A stretch of 64,000 nucleotides of DNA from Microthyrium microscopicum (taxonomy: Eukaryota > Ascomycota > Dothideomycetes > Microthyriales > Microthyriaceae). The position numbers and the translations under genes were made by a program. Shown here piece by piece: positions 10,945 to 22,818 of the stretch (its first letter is position 1; the number at the start of each line of letters is the position of its first letter). The notes beneath the pieces were generated by a model, which searched no databases, had not been told where the DNA came from, and was given only the letters and a program-made list of their open reading frames with translations. The stretch covers positions 2,337,988 to 2,401,987 of the forward strand of contig MU004234.1 of assembly GCA_010405405.1 (NCBI GenBank), written 5' to 3'.

Positions 10945-13739
10945 TCAGCAAAAACCTTGAACAATTTCGATTTCCGATTGCCCCCTGGTAGATTGCTTCT
11001 CCGCGTTTTTGGGGCCAATTTCTCCGAATTGCGTTGCTTGTGAATCTGAAGGAACTAGCGAAGATGTAATTTTTCTTGTCCATACCAAACCTTCCCGCTT
11101 CGTTGACGACCGCCAGCCTAACGCTGTAGCAAAGCTTCTGGCTGCAAACCCAACTACTGAGGATGGGTAACGTACCCAGAACGTGAATCGACGAAATCGA
11201 CGGGTATGCCACAGGCCGTTCATGGCATCCTGATAGTTTGCCGTGCTCAAATGCGATTGCAGACACCATTCGAGAACAACATATATGATTCCAAAGCCCA
11301 CAAAGCTGCATGAAAGAACAGTCCCAGCGATCCAATAAACTTCCACCTCTTGGTTGCTACTTTTGCTCCATCGTGTGAAATCAAGGTAGCCTCCGCCAAA
11401 ACCCCATATCGAAGTTTGACATGTGCAGTTGACAAAGGCTCCAACGGTTTGTGCGGCTATGAGCTAGGGATTGTCAGTGTCGATTCGTCACATCACTATG
11501 CTTCTATCCAACACTTTGAGGGGTACATAAGCTGCTGTTCTGCCGCTATACTGTACCTTTCTATCTTGCCATTATAGCACCTTATCAGAAAACCAACAAC
11601 GGGAGCAGTTGCATGTAATGATGGATTTACAGAAAGAGTATGAAGGACACTCACGTAGACCAGCCACACCATATTGAAGCCTTCTAGCGGCGCGAAAAAT
11701 ACTCGCTCTGCCCATTTTCGACCCGGCAGATGATGCAATTCCAAGAAGTGATTTTGAATCATAGATTTAATGTCTTCCAGAGTCTTTTGCTTTCTTCTCA
11801 TAGGAAAGAGCTTGACAAATGAGAGCACGACCAAAATCGTGAAGCGTTCTGCCAATTTAAGAGCTTGTTGGACTTTAGTCCTATCCACCGCGAGACCTGT
11901 AAAGCTAATGTCCCTTCGAGCATCCATTGAGAGCGCACTTACATGATCCCTTTGTCGTCTTATTAGTGACTCCACGGTCCCTTTACGCACCGGGGAGGTT
12001 ATGACCCATGTTATAAGCTCTGAAAGTAGTAGGATTAAGGCGACTGTGATATAGATCAGATATCCACCAGTTCTACAGCCAAGGCCTACCGTTGGAGTGA
12101 AGAAGGATATGATGAAAGCTCCCAAGGCCGTGCCAGTGACCAGTAGAACAGCACAGGATATTTGCCAAAACTGTCTTCCATCGAACCATACGAATCCTTG
12201 GTCCACCTGAAGATGGTTAGTGCAAGGTCAAGGAACGAATGTTGTCAAAGTCCAACAAGCAGTGGAAGACCAAATAGTCTTTCCAGCATGAAATCACATT
12301 GCACCTAATGGTGGCCATTTGCTGCCATGGGAGCCATAACATCCGTGGTATCAATGCAAGATGTTGTTTTAAGCAAAAGCTTACCTGGCCAAGTACTAAA
12401 CTTACTCGGGCTTCCTTTTCATTGTGAGAAAGCCATCCTCGGCCAATATCAGCAATGTAAGATTTCTCAATGTCAATAAGAATCGCATGTGCAGCGCCAT
12501 AGTGAAACCGTGTTCTACCCTGCCCTGCGAAGCCACTGAAGAATTCTCCCTTGATTAATGGTGCTTTGAGGCTGATTTTGTCAATCCATTTTGCCATTCG
12601 GTCGGCTTTTGGCGTGTCTTCAAGCGAATCCATATACAATGCCCTGGCTTCTGGATCTTGCAGAGAACAACAAACAAGATCGACCATTTTATTGAGCTTT
12701 TGCCGTATGTCATCACTGACGATCGGATTACGATCAACGATGGAACAAAGAATCAATATTGGGAACCATGACATGAATAAGCCAAGACTGAGGTCGTGAG
12801 CTTGAGCATTGTCGCCGAGTTGGATGAACGCTTTTAATGATTAGTATATTCTAGTTACCAATTCTAAGAGATCAAGTTGTTCTTACCTCCTTCAATCGAT
12901 ATGTCAACGCAAAACAAAAACCACATGGTGGAAATGAACACTGGCACAGCTCCACGTTTTCGATGGCTTCTAAGCGACTGGGCAAGCTTTCTTCGTATCT
13001 GAGTGAGGGTTTTGTTTGTGCCTACCAACCCTAAGTCCTTACTGAACAGACAGATTCGAAGCAGTCCTTCAGCTTCTTTCGTCAAGGAAATCAGCGGCTT
13101 CATCTTGTACTGGTTGAGATTCATTAGTAGATAAAATGAATCTCGAAGGTCGGCAAAGTCGCTGTCAGGGCCCGGAATAGCTGCATCGTATGGAAGTGAC
13201 ATGTCCACTACCGCCTGGTTAAGTAACACATCGTCTTTCCTGTAAGGTTATCTTACCAAACAGTGCACATTTGCCACTGATTTCAATATTCCATAAGACA
13301 TACGAAAGCGTCGCCATTGGACTCCCCAACCACCGATTGATTGCCTTGACAGTTCTCCAGAATGCGTTACTTTCAAACGGTGCTTGAAGGAGATTTCCGA
13401 TCATTGGCAAGACCCACGTGAGAATTGTTGAGGATGAAGTGCTCCATGGGTAGTAACTATTCCCATGCCCGCAGACTGCTTTGCATCCTGCGGTCGTGAT
13501 TTGAGTTTTGGGATCTGAAGGTATCAATCTCGTTGGGCCTGTGTAATTCCATTTTGCAATCAGATCCGGATCATTCATGTATCTTTGGCCACATTCTTCA
13601 AAGTTTGTAGTCCTCATAGCTGCACGGTAATGTGCTCTAGCAAATCCTGATTGCTGTCGGTCAGGAATACGGCTGAAGGTTTTCGTGGCAAACCTTGATC
13701 CTGGATATGTCGGATATTTTTGGACGTGGTGAGATAGGA
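10945..13739 (-). CDS. uncharacterised fungal multi-pass membrane protein (main part)
   Basis: Minus-strand exons 13739(tentative)-13257, 13207-12887, 12830-12385, 12206-11655 and 11463-10945 join in phase to about 770 aa. There are about seven hydrophobic segments, for example ILTWVLPMIGNLL, LFMSWFPILILCSIV, ISCAVLLVTGTALGAFI and VYWIAGTVLSCSFVGFGI. Landmarks include FARAHYRAAMRTTNFEECGQ, KCALFVDMSLPYD, FAGQGRTRFHYGAAHA and DIGRGWLSHNEKEARVSL. I recall such sequences from many Pezizomycotina proteins annotated only as hypothetical, so no function is assigned. Introns of 178 and 191 nt are longer than neighbours'. The 5' end is unresolved: the frame is open to 13739 at a CTGAG acceptor-like site, and a likely N-terminal portion lies at about 13965-14330. 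Confidence 0.75.
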
Positions 13740-13964
13740 CTCAGGAGAAGAGAGCTGTACATCAAAAAGTTCTCAGGCTTGAGAACTACCAGACCAACAT
13801 CAGCTTTCAACCTGTCCAATCCTTTATTTTAAAGTTCTAACGAGCCGTAGACACGAAATCCGGCGGAGAGGCGTTGTTCACATGCTCTCGGTTGAGACAT
13901 CCACCTCAGCTTGGAATCCAGCAGGGCGGTATTATGCTTCCTAGATTGCCACTTGACGAGAAAT

Positions 13965-14330
13965 TCATGTCGCAAACAAAGACCATAAATCTTGGAGTGA
14001 GAAAACTGGCCCGTTCAATATGTGCCAAGGCCCAATACACGATGCAGATGATGTTTTAGTTCCGCCTGCCAACGAGCACTGCAGATCGAGTGCGTCGCGA
14101 GGGTCAATCATGGTCTTTGATTCGATTGTCGAATTATGCAGACTAAGTACACCAACATCGAGATCTGATCCGCCTTGAAGAGGGGACCATCCACGACCTA
14201 GCTCTTTGATAGTGCATCTATTTTCCAAATTGTACTGTATGTAGCAACTGATTTTGGTAGTCACCTATACCGAAATCGCCTATTGTCATGCATTGTATAC
14301 CGCGATTCAAGTTGTCACCGTTCATACTTT
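13965..14330 (-). CDS. probable N-terminal lumenal part of the same membrane protein, structure unresolved
   Basis: On the minus strand about 14264-13965 reads IQYNLENRCTIKELGRGW, then DLDVGVLSLHNSTIES and DPRDALDLQCSLAGG, then an NGPVFSLQDLW segment. Directly upstream, in a different frame, are MTIGDFGIGDYQNQLL and an ATG at about 14320. The two halves are shifted relative to each other near 14240-14255 with no plausible intron between them. I could not find a clean donor linking the end of this block to 13739. Either my splicing is wrong, or this is a separate small gene, or the 5' end of the gene is damaged. Family resemblance (extracellular Cys-containing head before the FARAHYRAAMRT block) is from memory. 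Confidence 0.4.
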
Positions 14331-14599
14331 TGTTTTGCATCCCTCAATCTGACGTCTTATTCTCCCTTTCATAGGAGTTTGCCACAGACATCACTCCGTA
14401 GAGTAAAGAGCAAGTTACAGCTGATCGAAGCTTTCAAGTGGGGATATTAAGTGAAAACATGCGCATGTTATTTGAGAGACTAGGATAGTAGCCAGTTCTC
14501 AAAGGTTTAGGAAACGGTCAGGTAGGTCTCACGATGGGCGAGCTTATCATATGTGGAAATTGCTAAAGCATGGATTCGCTCGACTACAGTAAACCTACA

Positions 14600-15761
14600 T
14601 CAAATTCCAGAACTACGTGTCGCATTGACATCGCATCGACTAATCCAACCAAAGTACGAAACATGCCATGCTGCCAGAACAGCTACATCCATTCCTGCTC
14701 CTCCCGCAGGAAGAGGCACATTGACTTCGTTTCCAGTAACAATCTGAATATCGTTCTGTGACGGAATTGGAAATTGTGGAGGAACCACATTATTTGTGAT
14801 ATAGTAACTTGGTGAAATGTGATAAAACCCCGAGACACCTGGGAACCCGCCTGGAAGCGTGCTCGGGAGATTGACAATAGCATCAAACATACGAGTAACC
14901 CGATAATTCCGTCCGCGCGCTGGTTCTTCGCTCTGAATGAATGTTGCGAGAGCCATGTTGGATAGGCGTGGTGAAGCATAACTACCTAGATCAACAACTC
15001 GATTGGGGATGAGCCGCCGGAGCTCTACGGCGGCGATTGTGGCCATGGCAGCGCCAAAAGAATGGCCGGTGGTGACGATTCGAAAGCCAGTGTGTGCTTG
15101 AGCTTGAGCCTGGACGGTTTGGATTATGGGAAAGGTCGAATTCACCTCTTTCCAAGCCAGTAAATCACCGGTGGCTACTTCGCATCCATTGCACCATTCT
15201 GGGACTGGAGAGAGCGTCACAGATAATGCGTTTGCTTTACAGTTTCCAATGGCTACATTTGGGTCCAGCTGTGAGTTATCGCAGAAGGCGGTGCCTCGAA
15301 AGCCAACGACAATAAGGCTTCGAGTGATATCGACTGCCACATATCCGCTGACTTGATAGGTTGTTCTAGAAGATGTTAGCGGCGTTACAGCTTCTGGATG
15401 ATCAAGAGTACATACCCAACAAATTTGAGGACGGTTTGTACATTTCCTATGTCTGGGCAGTTGCCAGAATCTCCGCAGGTTAAGGCGGTTTTGGAGGGAG
15501 TGTTTAGTTTGTAGTTCTGATTGCAGTATGCCGCTGACGTGAACTGTTTATAGAGAGAGATTGAGGCATAATCGGTGGCATTTATTGTCGCTGGAGTAAA
15601 GATTAGTACACGGAAAGCATAAACGGTGCGTTGACTGTGCGAAAGTCAACTAAAAAAAACATGAACTTACCTCGCTTAGCAAGAGGTGAAGCATCGACCC
15701 AGTTGTTCAGAGCCAAGAGACCATATATGGCCGATGTAAAGTAGGATCTGGTAAACATCAT
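14600..15761 (-). CDS. secreted class 3 lipase
   Basis: Minus-strand exons 15761-15671, 15590-15416 and 15365-14600 encode 343 aa. The N-terminus is a signal peptide (FTSAIYGLLALNNWVDASP) followed by LAKR, a likely Kex2 site. The nucleophile elbow is GHSFG with Ser191; the likely partners are Asp250 (RMFDAIVNLP) and His271 (GFYHISPSYY), giving the order Ser-Asp-His of the lipase_3 alpha/beta hydrolases. VGFRGTAF matches the oxyanion-hole strand region. The enzyme should hydrolyse triacylglycerols or related esters outside the cell. Two adjacent start codons (15761 and 15758) are equivalent. Introns are 80 and 50 nt, the first with a TACTAAT branch site. Confidence 0.9.
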
Positions 15762-17077
15762 GATCAATATGTCGAAAGTAAAGCAATGTTTCAATTGTAT
15801 GATGATGATGGTATGGTAGTTCAAAGGAGATATGATGCTTCAGAACACAATCTTGTCCTGAGCTTATATGCATCTTGAACATACTGTGCTTCATGGAATT
15901 CTATTCTTGATGCTTGGCCAGAAATAGTTGGAGGTGGCAGTGACACTGGTAGGAATCTGGGATTGTGAGAATTGGGTGTTACTACAAAGCTCTATACCCA
16001 AGAGTTTAGGCACAGTGAAATTAGGATTTGAAGTGGACATCCAGGTCAATCCGCAAGCAATGACAGCAGGAACGAAAAGGACTAGGGATTCTGAGGTTCA
16101 CGACGCTGCCTGCCGATGGAGCAATAGCTGCATCGCAGTGCTATTAACCATTTTGAAAAGAGAATAATGGCTGGAAAGGTTCAAGCAACAATAACAGTTT
16201 GAAAGGCTAAATCTAAGCATGCGACTGAGTATACCGTCAGGCGCAAGATTCTACAGTCATTGTGCATGCTAAGCTCGATCTTTACTATCATGAAATTCAA
16301 TAGGGGCAGGATTCAACTGTCACTGTGCAGGTGGAAGTGCCACTGGAGAAGACAAAAACAAGGCCCATTGTAAAGCATCAACACGCCAGCAGTTTTCTCT
16401 ACGGTTAAAGGTGCATCCTTCGGATAATCAGATCTCATCTTGGCGACACAGCATATTGGCAGGTAAATCAACACCAGGTGTCAAAGGATGTATGGATGTT
16501 GTATGAAACTAACAACGACGAAATACTAGAAGGCGCAGCATAATTCAAGTCCTTCAAGCCTACTAGTCACAGACTGTGCCAGAGTCGCCAAATAGAACAA
16601 TTGGTTATGTGAAGGACGTTATAGGCTACATTACCAGGCAACCAGCCACACCAGTGGGAGAGTTGAGCCTCAATTTAGACGCCAATATGATTTGGCATTA
16701 CAATGCCCGTTTTTTCGATGGATTGAAAGAAAATTCAATAGACGGTGCGAACCATTCTCTAAAACAGTGCGGCGAAACCAGGCTGGTGGATATCAGGAGC
16801 CATGTCGAATCCTTCACAAGTTCACATCATCCTTTGGGAATAGATGGGAATGGGTAATCTTTAGGCCGAGATGCCACAAGGGGTAATCTTTGAGCCGAGA
16901 TTGGGCTAGTTGGTCTATATAAGTGAGTACCTGTGGAATTCGTACGGTACAAAGCCGAACATGAAATTTAGTTTCGTATGGTTGTAACTTGTCCTTCGTC
17001 AACACATTTTGCAAAGCGTTCTGATTGGCCAGAAGATCTGCCACACACTAACCTAGCACCGACCAGCGCTTTTCTTA
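15762..17077. other. intergenic
   Basis: Upstream region of the lipase gene, then about 1 kb without a gene I can support. The ORFs at 16576-17044 on both strands lack domains. A repeated phrase about taatctttgagccgag occurs twice near 16852-16900, perhaps a small duplication. Nothing else is seen. Confidence 0.5.
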
Positions 17078-17562
17078 CAGTGTTATCAGGGTTATCTTCA
17101 CCCCCCCCTTGAAAACGTAAAATGGGGCTTCAGGCCGTAATTGGGTGGATCTTCGGGGCGGGATGGACGTTACAGTGCAAATTTGTAGGGCGTCTCCTAG
17201 TCGCGGCCTATTAGCAGCCCTTGAAAATTATCCTTCCTAAATACTATATCTTGGGTCGCTTTTAAAGCCATATTAATAACGTAGAAATTAAATTTTGATA
17301 TTGAATAAATACTTACTACTAACCTGAAGATACATTAAAATACTAAAAATTAAGATATTTGATAAAGATTTGGCTTTAGAAGAGATAATAATGTGATTTG
17401 GGGAAGAAGATGGAGTTGGTAAGTTTGATCTAAGGGGCCTTGGGGGCTACGCCAACAAATTTGCATACTAACGCACTCTTCAGATCCTTCCGCCCTCCAA
17501 TCAGGCCCTGAAGCGCCATTTTATAAATTCAGGGGGGGGTGAAGATAACCCTGATAACACTG
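17078..17562. mobile_element. MITE with long TIRs, TA target duplication (Tc1/mariner-pogo type)
   Basis: The ends are inverted copies starting CAGTGTTATCAGGGTTATC and continuing through a run of eight Cs. The first 32 bases match perfectly, and an imperfect match continues to about base 75 (including TAAAATGG and GCTTCAGG). The element is 485 bp and flanked by TA on both sides (17076-17077 and 17563-17564), the duplication made by Tc1/mariner superfamily transposases, which in fungi includes Fot1/pogo. The middle is AT-rich with no ORF, so it is non-autonomous. Family assignment rests only on the TA duplication and CAG-type ends. Confidence 0.85.
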
Positions 17563-18392
17563 TAACCTCAAAAGACTTTCACAAGAGTAAGAGCAATAGC
17601 CATGGTTCAATGGGTTGAATGGCGAGGTCGGTTGCTTTTCGAGGGTTGTCTATGGTATCGCTATGTTTTGACTACTTCTTTCCTTGTCAAGTGCCAGTGT
17701 CTAAAGGCGCAAGAGCGTGTACAATGAGGATTGCAACAGGAGAATAAGCTTAACATCACTCTAAGATACGATGGGAGCCTTGGAGCCATCAAACTTAACG
17801 GCATCACAACATATATTTTGTTCACCAGTAGAAGGTATACGCAGGATTTAGGACACTATGACCATTCTCGCACCACGCTCCCTATTTCATCTAGCCTCTA
17901 GAATACAACTTTACCACAATACACTATCTAAAGTAGCTGTCAACTGCAGTGCATATAGCAAGATCCGCAAATAAAAGCATATTTCTTCTGTGTGCAGCGA
18001 CAAATTTTCTTTTCCCATCCCTATTGGACTCCAGCAGAAGCCGAATAGGCCCCAAGAAGCCAATAAGCTGATCCAAGCCATCAATATGTAGGCCGGTAAT
18101 AACAAGCAACTGAACAAACAACCAGGGCCCGCCCCCCAGAACCCGAATTTTGTAAAAGGGGAATCAAATGGAAAGAATCCGACGCCGATTGAAAGTTGCA
18201 AATAGGTATATCGAACTCGATGGAAAACAGAAACAATCGATGTTTTGTGAAAAGGTAAAAAGAGGCCTAGTGAATCCGTACACACCCCGCCGGAATCCCA
18301 ATGCTCGCTAGCCATGGTGCAAATGATTTACTGCTTTTGTTGTGTTCGTTTTATACACCAAGAATTTCCTCCAGAGTCGGCATTGCGTACTA
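17563..18392. other. intergenic
   Basis: It holds the 3' UTR of the minus-strand metallophosphoesterase-like gene near 18392 and otherwise no supported gene. The minus-strand ORF at 17911-18315 has hydrophobic stretches but no start context or recognisable domain. Confidence 0.5.
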
Positions 18393-20562
18393 CTAGTTAG
18401 CATCGGCGCTCGGAGGAGCAGGTGTAGACGAGGCGGGTGTTGCGCTTTCGCCCTTGGGAGTACCAAAGCCACCGCGACCACGAGGATTGCCGCGGCTGCC
18501 ACGTTCGCCGCCACGACCGCCACGACCACGGCCGCGAAAGCCACCACGTCCAGTCTCCGAATCGCTGGCTCCGCCGCTTCGATATCCGCTAGTTGTTCGA
18601 GTATCGGTACCCCAGCGATCAGCGCCTCCACGTGGACGCTGCTGATATATGGAGATGTTTGGCGATGTACCGCGGGAGTCCTTGTGTTCCTTCGCAATGT
18701 GCTCGTAGGCAGCTGTCTGGTCCTCTTGGGACTTGAAGTGAACAATGAAGAATTGACCGCTTCTCACCACTTTTTCGACCTTCGACTTGTCCTCTTCAGC
18801 AATCATTGCACGAACTTGATCCTCTTCGGTGACATTTTTGACGAAGAGACCATAAATCGGTGATTGGGGTTTTCTCTCTACTGGAGTCTGAGGCTTGTCG
18901 GCCGCCTTGTCCTGGGCCGCTGCGCCATTTGTTTTGACATCGGAAGTAGAAGATTTCTCAGATGGGCCTGTCTTGACATCATCCTTAGGACGGTTTGGGA
19001 TAGCCTGTGGACCAGGTCCGCGAGTCGCCGGGGATTGGGATGGGTTTTGTCGAGTTGGTGGCTGTTGACTACGTGGCTGAGATGGAGGTCCTTGTGGTGG
19101 TTGACTTGCGGTCGTAGCTGGCTGTGCAGGTTGATGGGGTGCAGCTTTACCTGTACGATGGGCAAAGTTGAACCCTTGAGCTCGCATTTCTGTACCAATT
19201 CGACCACCCTCGACGTCAAGGACCAACCAGCCATAGGCCGCGTCTGCAAGATTGAAGTTCCACATGTTCTTGAACGCACTCTCGTCAATCTGTCCCGTAC
19301 CTGGAGCTCCACCTGATCCTCCAAATGGATTTCCACCTTGAGCTACACTCGGCATCTTGGCAACCAACTCCAATGCATGAGCAAGAAGTTTTTGTTGTGA
19401 ATCGTTTTCAGCAACGGCTGGTTCGACTTCCTGTTTGACTGTTTGCCAGACGTCATCGAACGACGCCTTGGAGGCTGCCAATTTGCCGCGGTAATGATCC
19501 AAGGTCGGATTGACACTGAACTCGTTGTAAGAGCTACCGTACCTAAAATGCAGGCCAGCAGAGATTGAGAAGTCCGCCTTGAGGGTGACGGAGAGCTGGT
19601 TAAGCAAGCCTTCACGAGCAGGAGAGGCATGGGTAACGAAAACTCGGGTTTCCGTTGGATCGTAGACACGAGAAGCTGTGTCTACTAGCTCACCCATTTG
19701 AAGCAGGGTGGTCCACATGGTCCCTTGCCCACCTGCGATAGTTGTTCGGCCTTCGCCATTGTCGAAGAGCTTGTGCATGACTACAGCTCCACCAAGACCA
19801 AGCAGACGGAGCTTGACTCCACCAATATCTAACAGTCGAGAATGGGCTTCGTCGATGATGTGAAGGTTGTCAACCTTGTACTCTCCGGAGCGAAGTTTTT
19901 CCAGCACCTGGACATCTTCGCAAGCTCCCCAGACTGTATATACAGGTACCTCCAGGGAATAGGTCTTGTTTAGAAAGAATGGCAATTCGGATAGTGGGAG
20001 TTGGTCTCGGCTGAAACGCTCCTTGATGGATGGTTGTGCCGGGGACTGGCCAATCTGGCGCTTGACATGATCGGTTAAGAGAGGTGAGTATTGCGCAACG
20101 TGACGAAGAGTTCTGTAGAAATTAGTACATGGGTGTATTCGAAATGGTACACAGCAAAACCTACTTTTCCGCAATACGGTCCAGAGAATTTTCATCATAG
20201 AAGCCAAAATCGCCAGTGTGAACAATGTAACTCGCGCGAGCTTCCCGAGCTAGATCATTGAGGGAACGAAGATTTCCTACACTGTCAGAATTTGAGACTG
20301 AGAGTTTGATGTGTATTAACGAACCTCGAACATCGGCGATGCATAGAACACGAATTGAACCTTGTTGGATTACGCGACCTTGATTCGGGAGTAGAGGGGC
20401 GGCGCCAGGCTGAGGCACGGTAGGTGCTCCTTGTGCGCCGTTCGACATGCTATAAGCAACTTGAGAATAGGGACGAGCTGTGTTTGGGGCCTGTTGGAAG
20501 CGAGGCATGGTTAGAGAGGGTTGATGAATGGACTGAGATGGGTGTGGACTAACGGAGGCCAT
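18393..20562 (-). CDS. metallophosphoesterase-like protein (DUF2433 type) with RRM-like and RGG tail
   Basis: Minus-strand exons 20562-20325, 20276-20165 and 20112-18393 give 689 aa if MASVSP is the start; in-frame ATGs at 20814, 20508 and 20448 are alternatives. The first ~300 residues resemble calcineurin-like phosphoesterases: IADVRGN, YIVHTGDFGFYDE, VWGACEDV and VFVTHASP. The middle is Pro/Gln-rich. A domain containing YGLFVKNVTEEDQVRAMI resembles an RRM, and the C-terminus is Arg/Gly-rich (RGGFRGRGRGGRGG), typical of RNA binding. In classical enzymes GDxH and GNHE motifs bind the metals; here DVRGN and GACED stand in, so activity is doubtful. The first intron (48 nt, GTTCGT donor) is a multiple of three and open, so its removal rests on the family reading RGNLRSLNDLA. 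Confidence 0.82.
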
Positions 20563-22818
20563 GAAGGGAATATTGGCGGTGGAAGGTTGTTGATATGACG
20601 GAGTGGATGAAATGATGGTAGGTAAAGGGGTGGGTCTGCAGGCAAAAATAGCAACAGCAGGTAGAGATGAGCTGATGGCGGGTGAAGGAGAAGAAGGAGG
20701 AGGTTGAAGATTAAGTGATGAAGTTGAGAGGATGAAGGGAGGTTGCGAATGAAGCTTGATTGTTGGTGGAGATATGATGGGAGGCGGTACTTGCAAAATG
20801 GAAGGCTCGATCAAAATCGCGGATAGAACAGTTGCCTTTCTGGGAAGGTTTACTTTGATGGTGCATCAACGCGCTAAGTTCTCGGTCACTTTAGCGCTTT
20901 CACGTGACACAATCATTGCCGCGCGCGTAGCAACTTTCTTTCTCTCCTAGACCTCCTACTCAACTGGCCTTTCCCATGTTCTTCTCATCTATTTTGCAAA
21001 ATATTGTTGGATTTCCTACCACTCTACAATAGCGGCCTGTTAGAGTACATCACCACATCAAACTTTCCGGAGCGCCCGTTTTACCTGATGCAATCTCAGA
21101 ACTAGAATGATCTTGCAGCCCGCTGGATAGCTGTATCTTTGTTATTTGGCCGTCAATCTACAGGACAAAGACGAAATAGCTGGACGTCTATCGTACAAGT
21201 AGATATCGGATGCAAACTAGCAGCTCAGTGCTGAGTGTGGACAAACTCATTGTCTCGACACGCTCGAGCATTTTCTCGTCAACCACATTCCGAGATCATT
21301 TCTTGTACCTTTTATCTTTCGTCAAAGTCTACGATCGCTTCATCGAACCTTTTCACGTGGGTAGCTTCTTTGGGCTCCGCTAGCTGAATCTCCGATGTTA
21401 TTCGCTGCAATGATCGACCATCGAGCCGTTGATGTCAAGCGTGTTCACTTGTCATGATTCCTGTACCGCCAATCAGATCGCTTCTAGTTGTGAATCTACT
21501 TGCTAGTTGTTTCAGACGCCCAGACTGTACTCAATCTTCCTTACCTCGCTGTAGCTACCTCACGTCTTTGATGGCCTGAACTCTCGTTCTTGTTTGGAAA
21601 ATGTTCGTTTCGAAAATCGTGAAATTGATCTATATACAACAAGGGAGGCTGGCGAGCATATGAGCTTGCAATTTGTCCAATATCACCAGCCTTGGGTGAT
21701 TTGCAAATGCAGCATCTTCAAGACGTCGGTATCGGAGCCAAAGAACGCCGATCAAGCATAAGTAAATGGTAAGACAAGATCAACACAGCTTGACGGTGGC
21801 ATTTGCGATAACATTTCGATGAGCTCGCAAAACATATGGCATGCTTCCTTCGAGTGCGTGTCTACCACACGATCGTCTGGGAGCATACTCTCTTGATTCG
21901 GGATACCACATCGTTTTCCTACCTACTTGATGAGAAATACAAATACTAAATAACAAAACGCAGCAGATGGCAGCGATGAAAGCTCATGTGAGCTCGTAGC
22001 TTGATCTGTCGACATTCAGGACAGGGATTCCAGCTGGAGACTTCCGTGGGTACTTTCTGAACGCAAAGACACCATCTTACACCTTTTACCGAACTTGATA
22101 TATCCCGGTTCCGCTGCCTTCGAATAGCAACAAGACAATGGATTATTCCCACAAGCTATCTTTAAACATGTATTCTGAATACTGGGCGAACGAATGTAAA
22201 AGGTTCGATGTCAGCAACAAAGTCACCTCCAACCACCAACTCTGTCCAACAACCCATCATCGCAAGCAATCTGTCTCGAAGCTGACGTCGTGCATCTTAC
22301 GCAGTCGGACCCTGGCCCAAGCAAAATCCAGCCTTGCCATTCTAGTGCTCGTCCAATCACATCCTCCTGTTTCACATCCCAGCCTTGTGCTAGGGAGCTC
22401 TCAACGTCTCCGCTTGCAGCTGAACGCGCCACTACTATTGTGTCAAACCACCTTAATCCCTGGGTCTATCCCCTAGAGACTACCGCTGAGCTTCAATCGT
22501 CGAGTCACAAACGACTTGATTGGAATGTTGGTGGGGTTTTTGAGACCAGGGTCGCCTGTTTCTGGTCTGTTGTCTTTCCAATCGGTCAAAAAGTGCTCGC
22601 TGACAGCTGAAAGAGATCGAGCTGTGGAGCATGAATCGTGCAATGACGTCCAGGTGTCTGGGGAGGTGGAGCGATTGTTTGATTGCCAAACATATAAGCT
22701 CCCATGTCCCTCGAGGTATGAGGAGAGGCTCTGGTTATCCTTATCTGCTGGTCGAACAGTGCCTCCTCCTGGCCAATACCGCGGCCATTTATATTTTCTT
22801 TTATTAATTCCTTCCATC
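20563..22818. other. long intergenic region between divergent genes
   Basis: About 2.2 kb separates the minus-strand metallophosphoesterase-like gene from the plus-strand cytochrome b561 gene. The first part is CT/GA-biased leader sequence of the former (20563-20830). A CACGTGAC motif, an E-box-like site, is at about 20903. ORFs at 21946-22476 have no domains. A TATATTTT motif at about 22793, just upstream of the b561 start, may be a TATA box. No RNA gene or repeat was recognised. Confidence 0.45.

Noticed and set aside
9861-15761. A secreted-enzyme or metabolite gene cluster (AA9, membrane protein, lipase)
   Set aside because: No backbone enzyme, regulator or shared strand/promoter pattern; adjacency alone does not support a cluster.
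18342-18863. Long plus-strand Ala/Thr-rich ORF
   Set aside because: Antisense shadow of the RGG-rich tail of the metallophosphoesterase-like gene.
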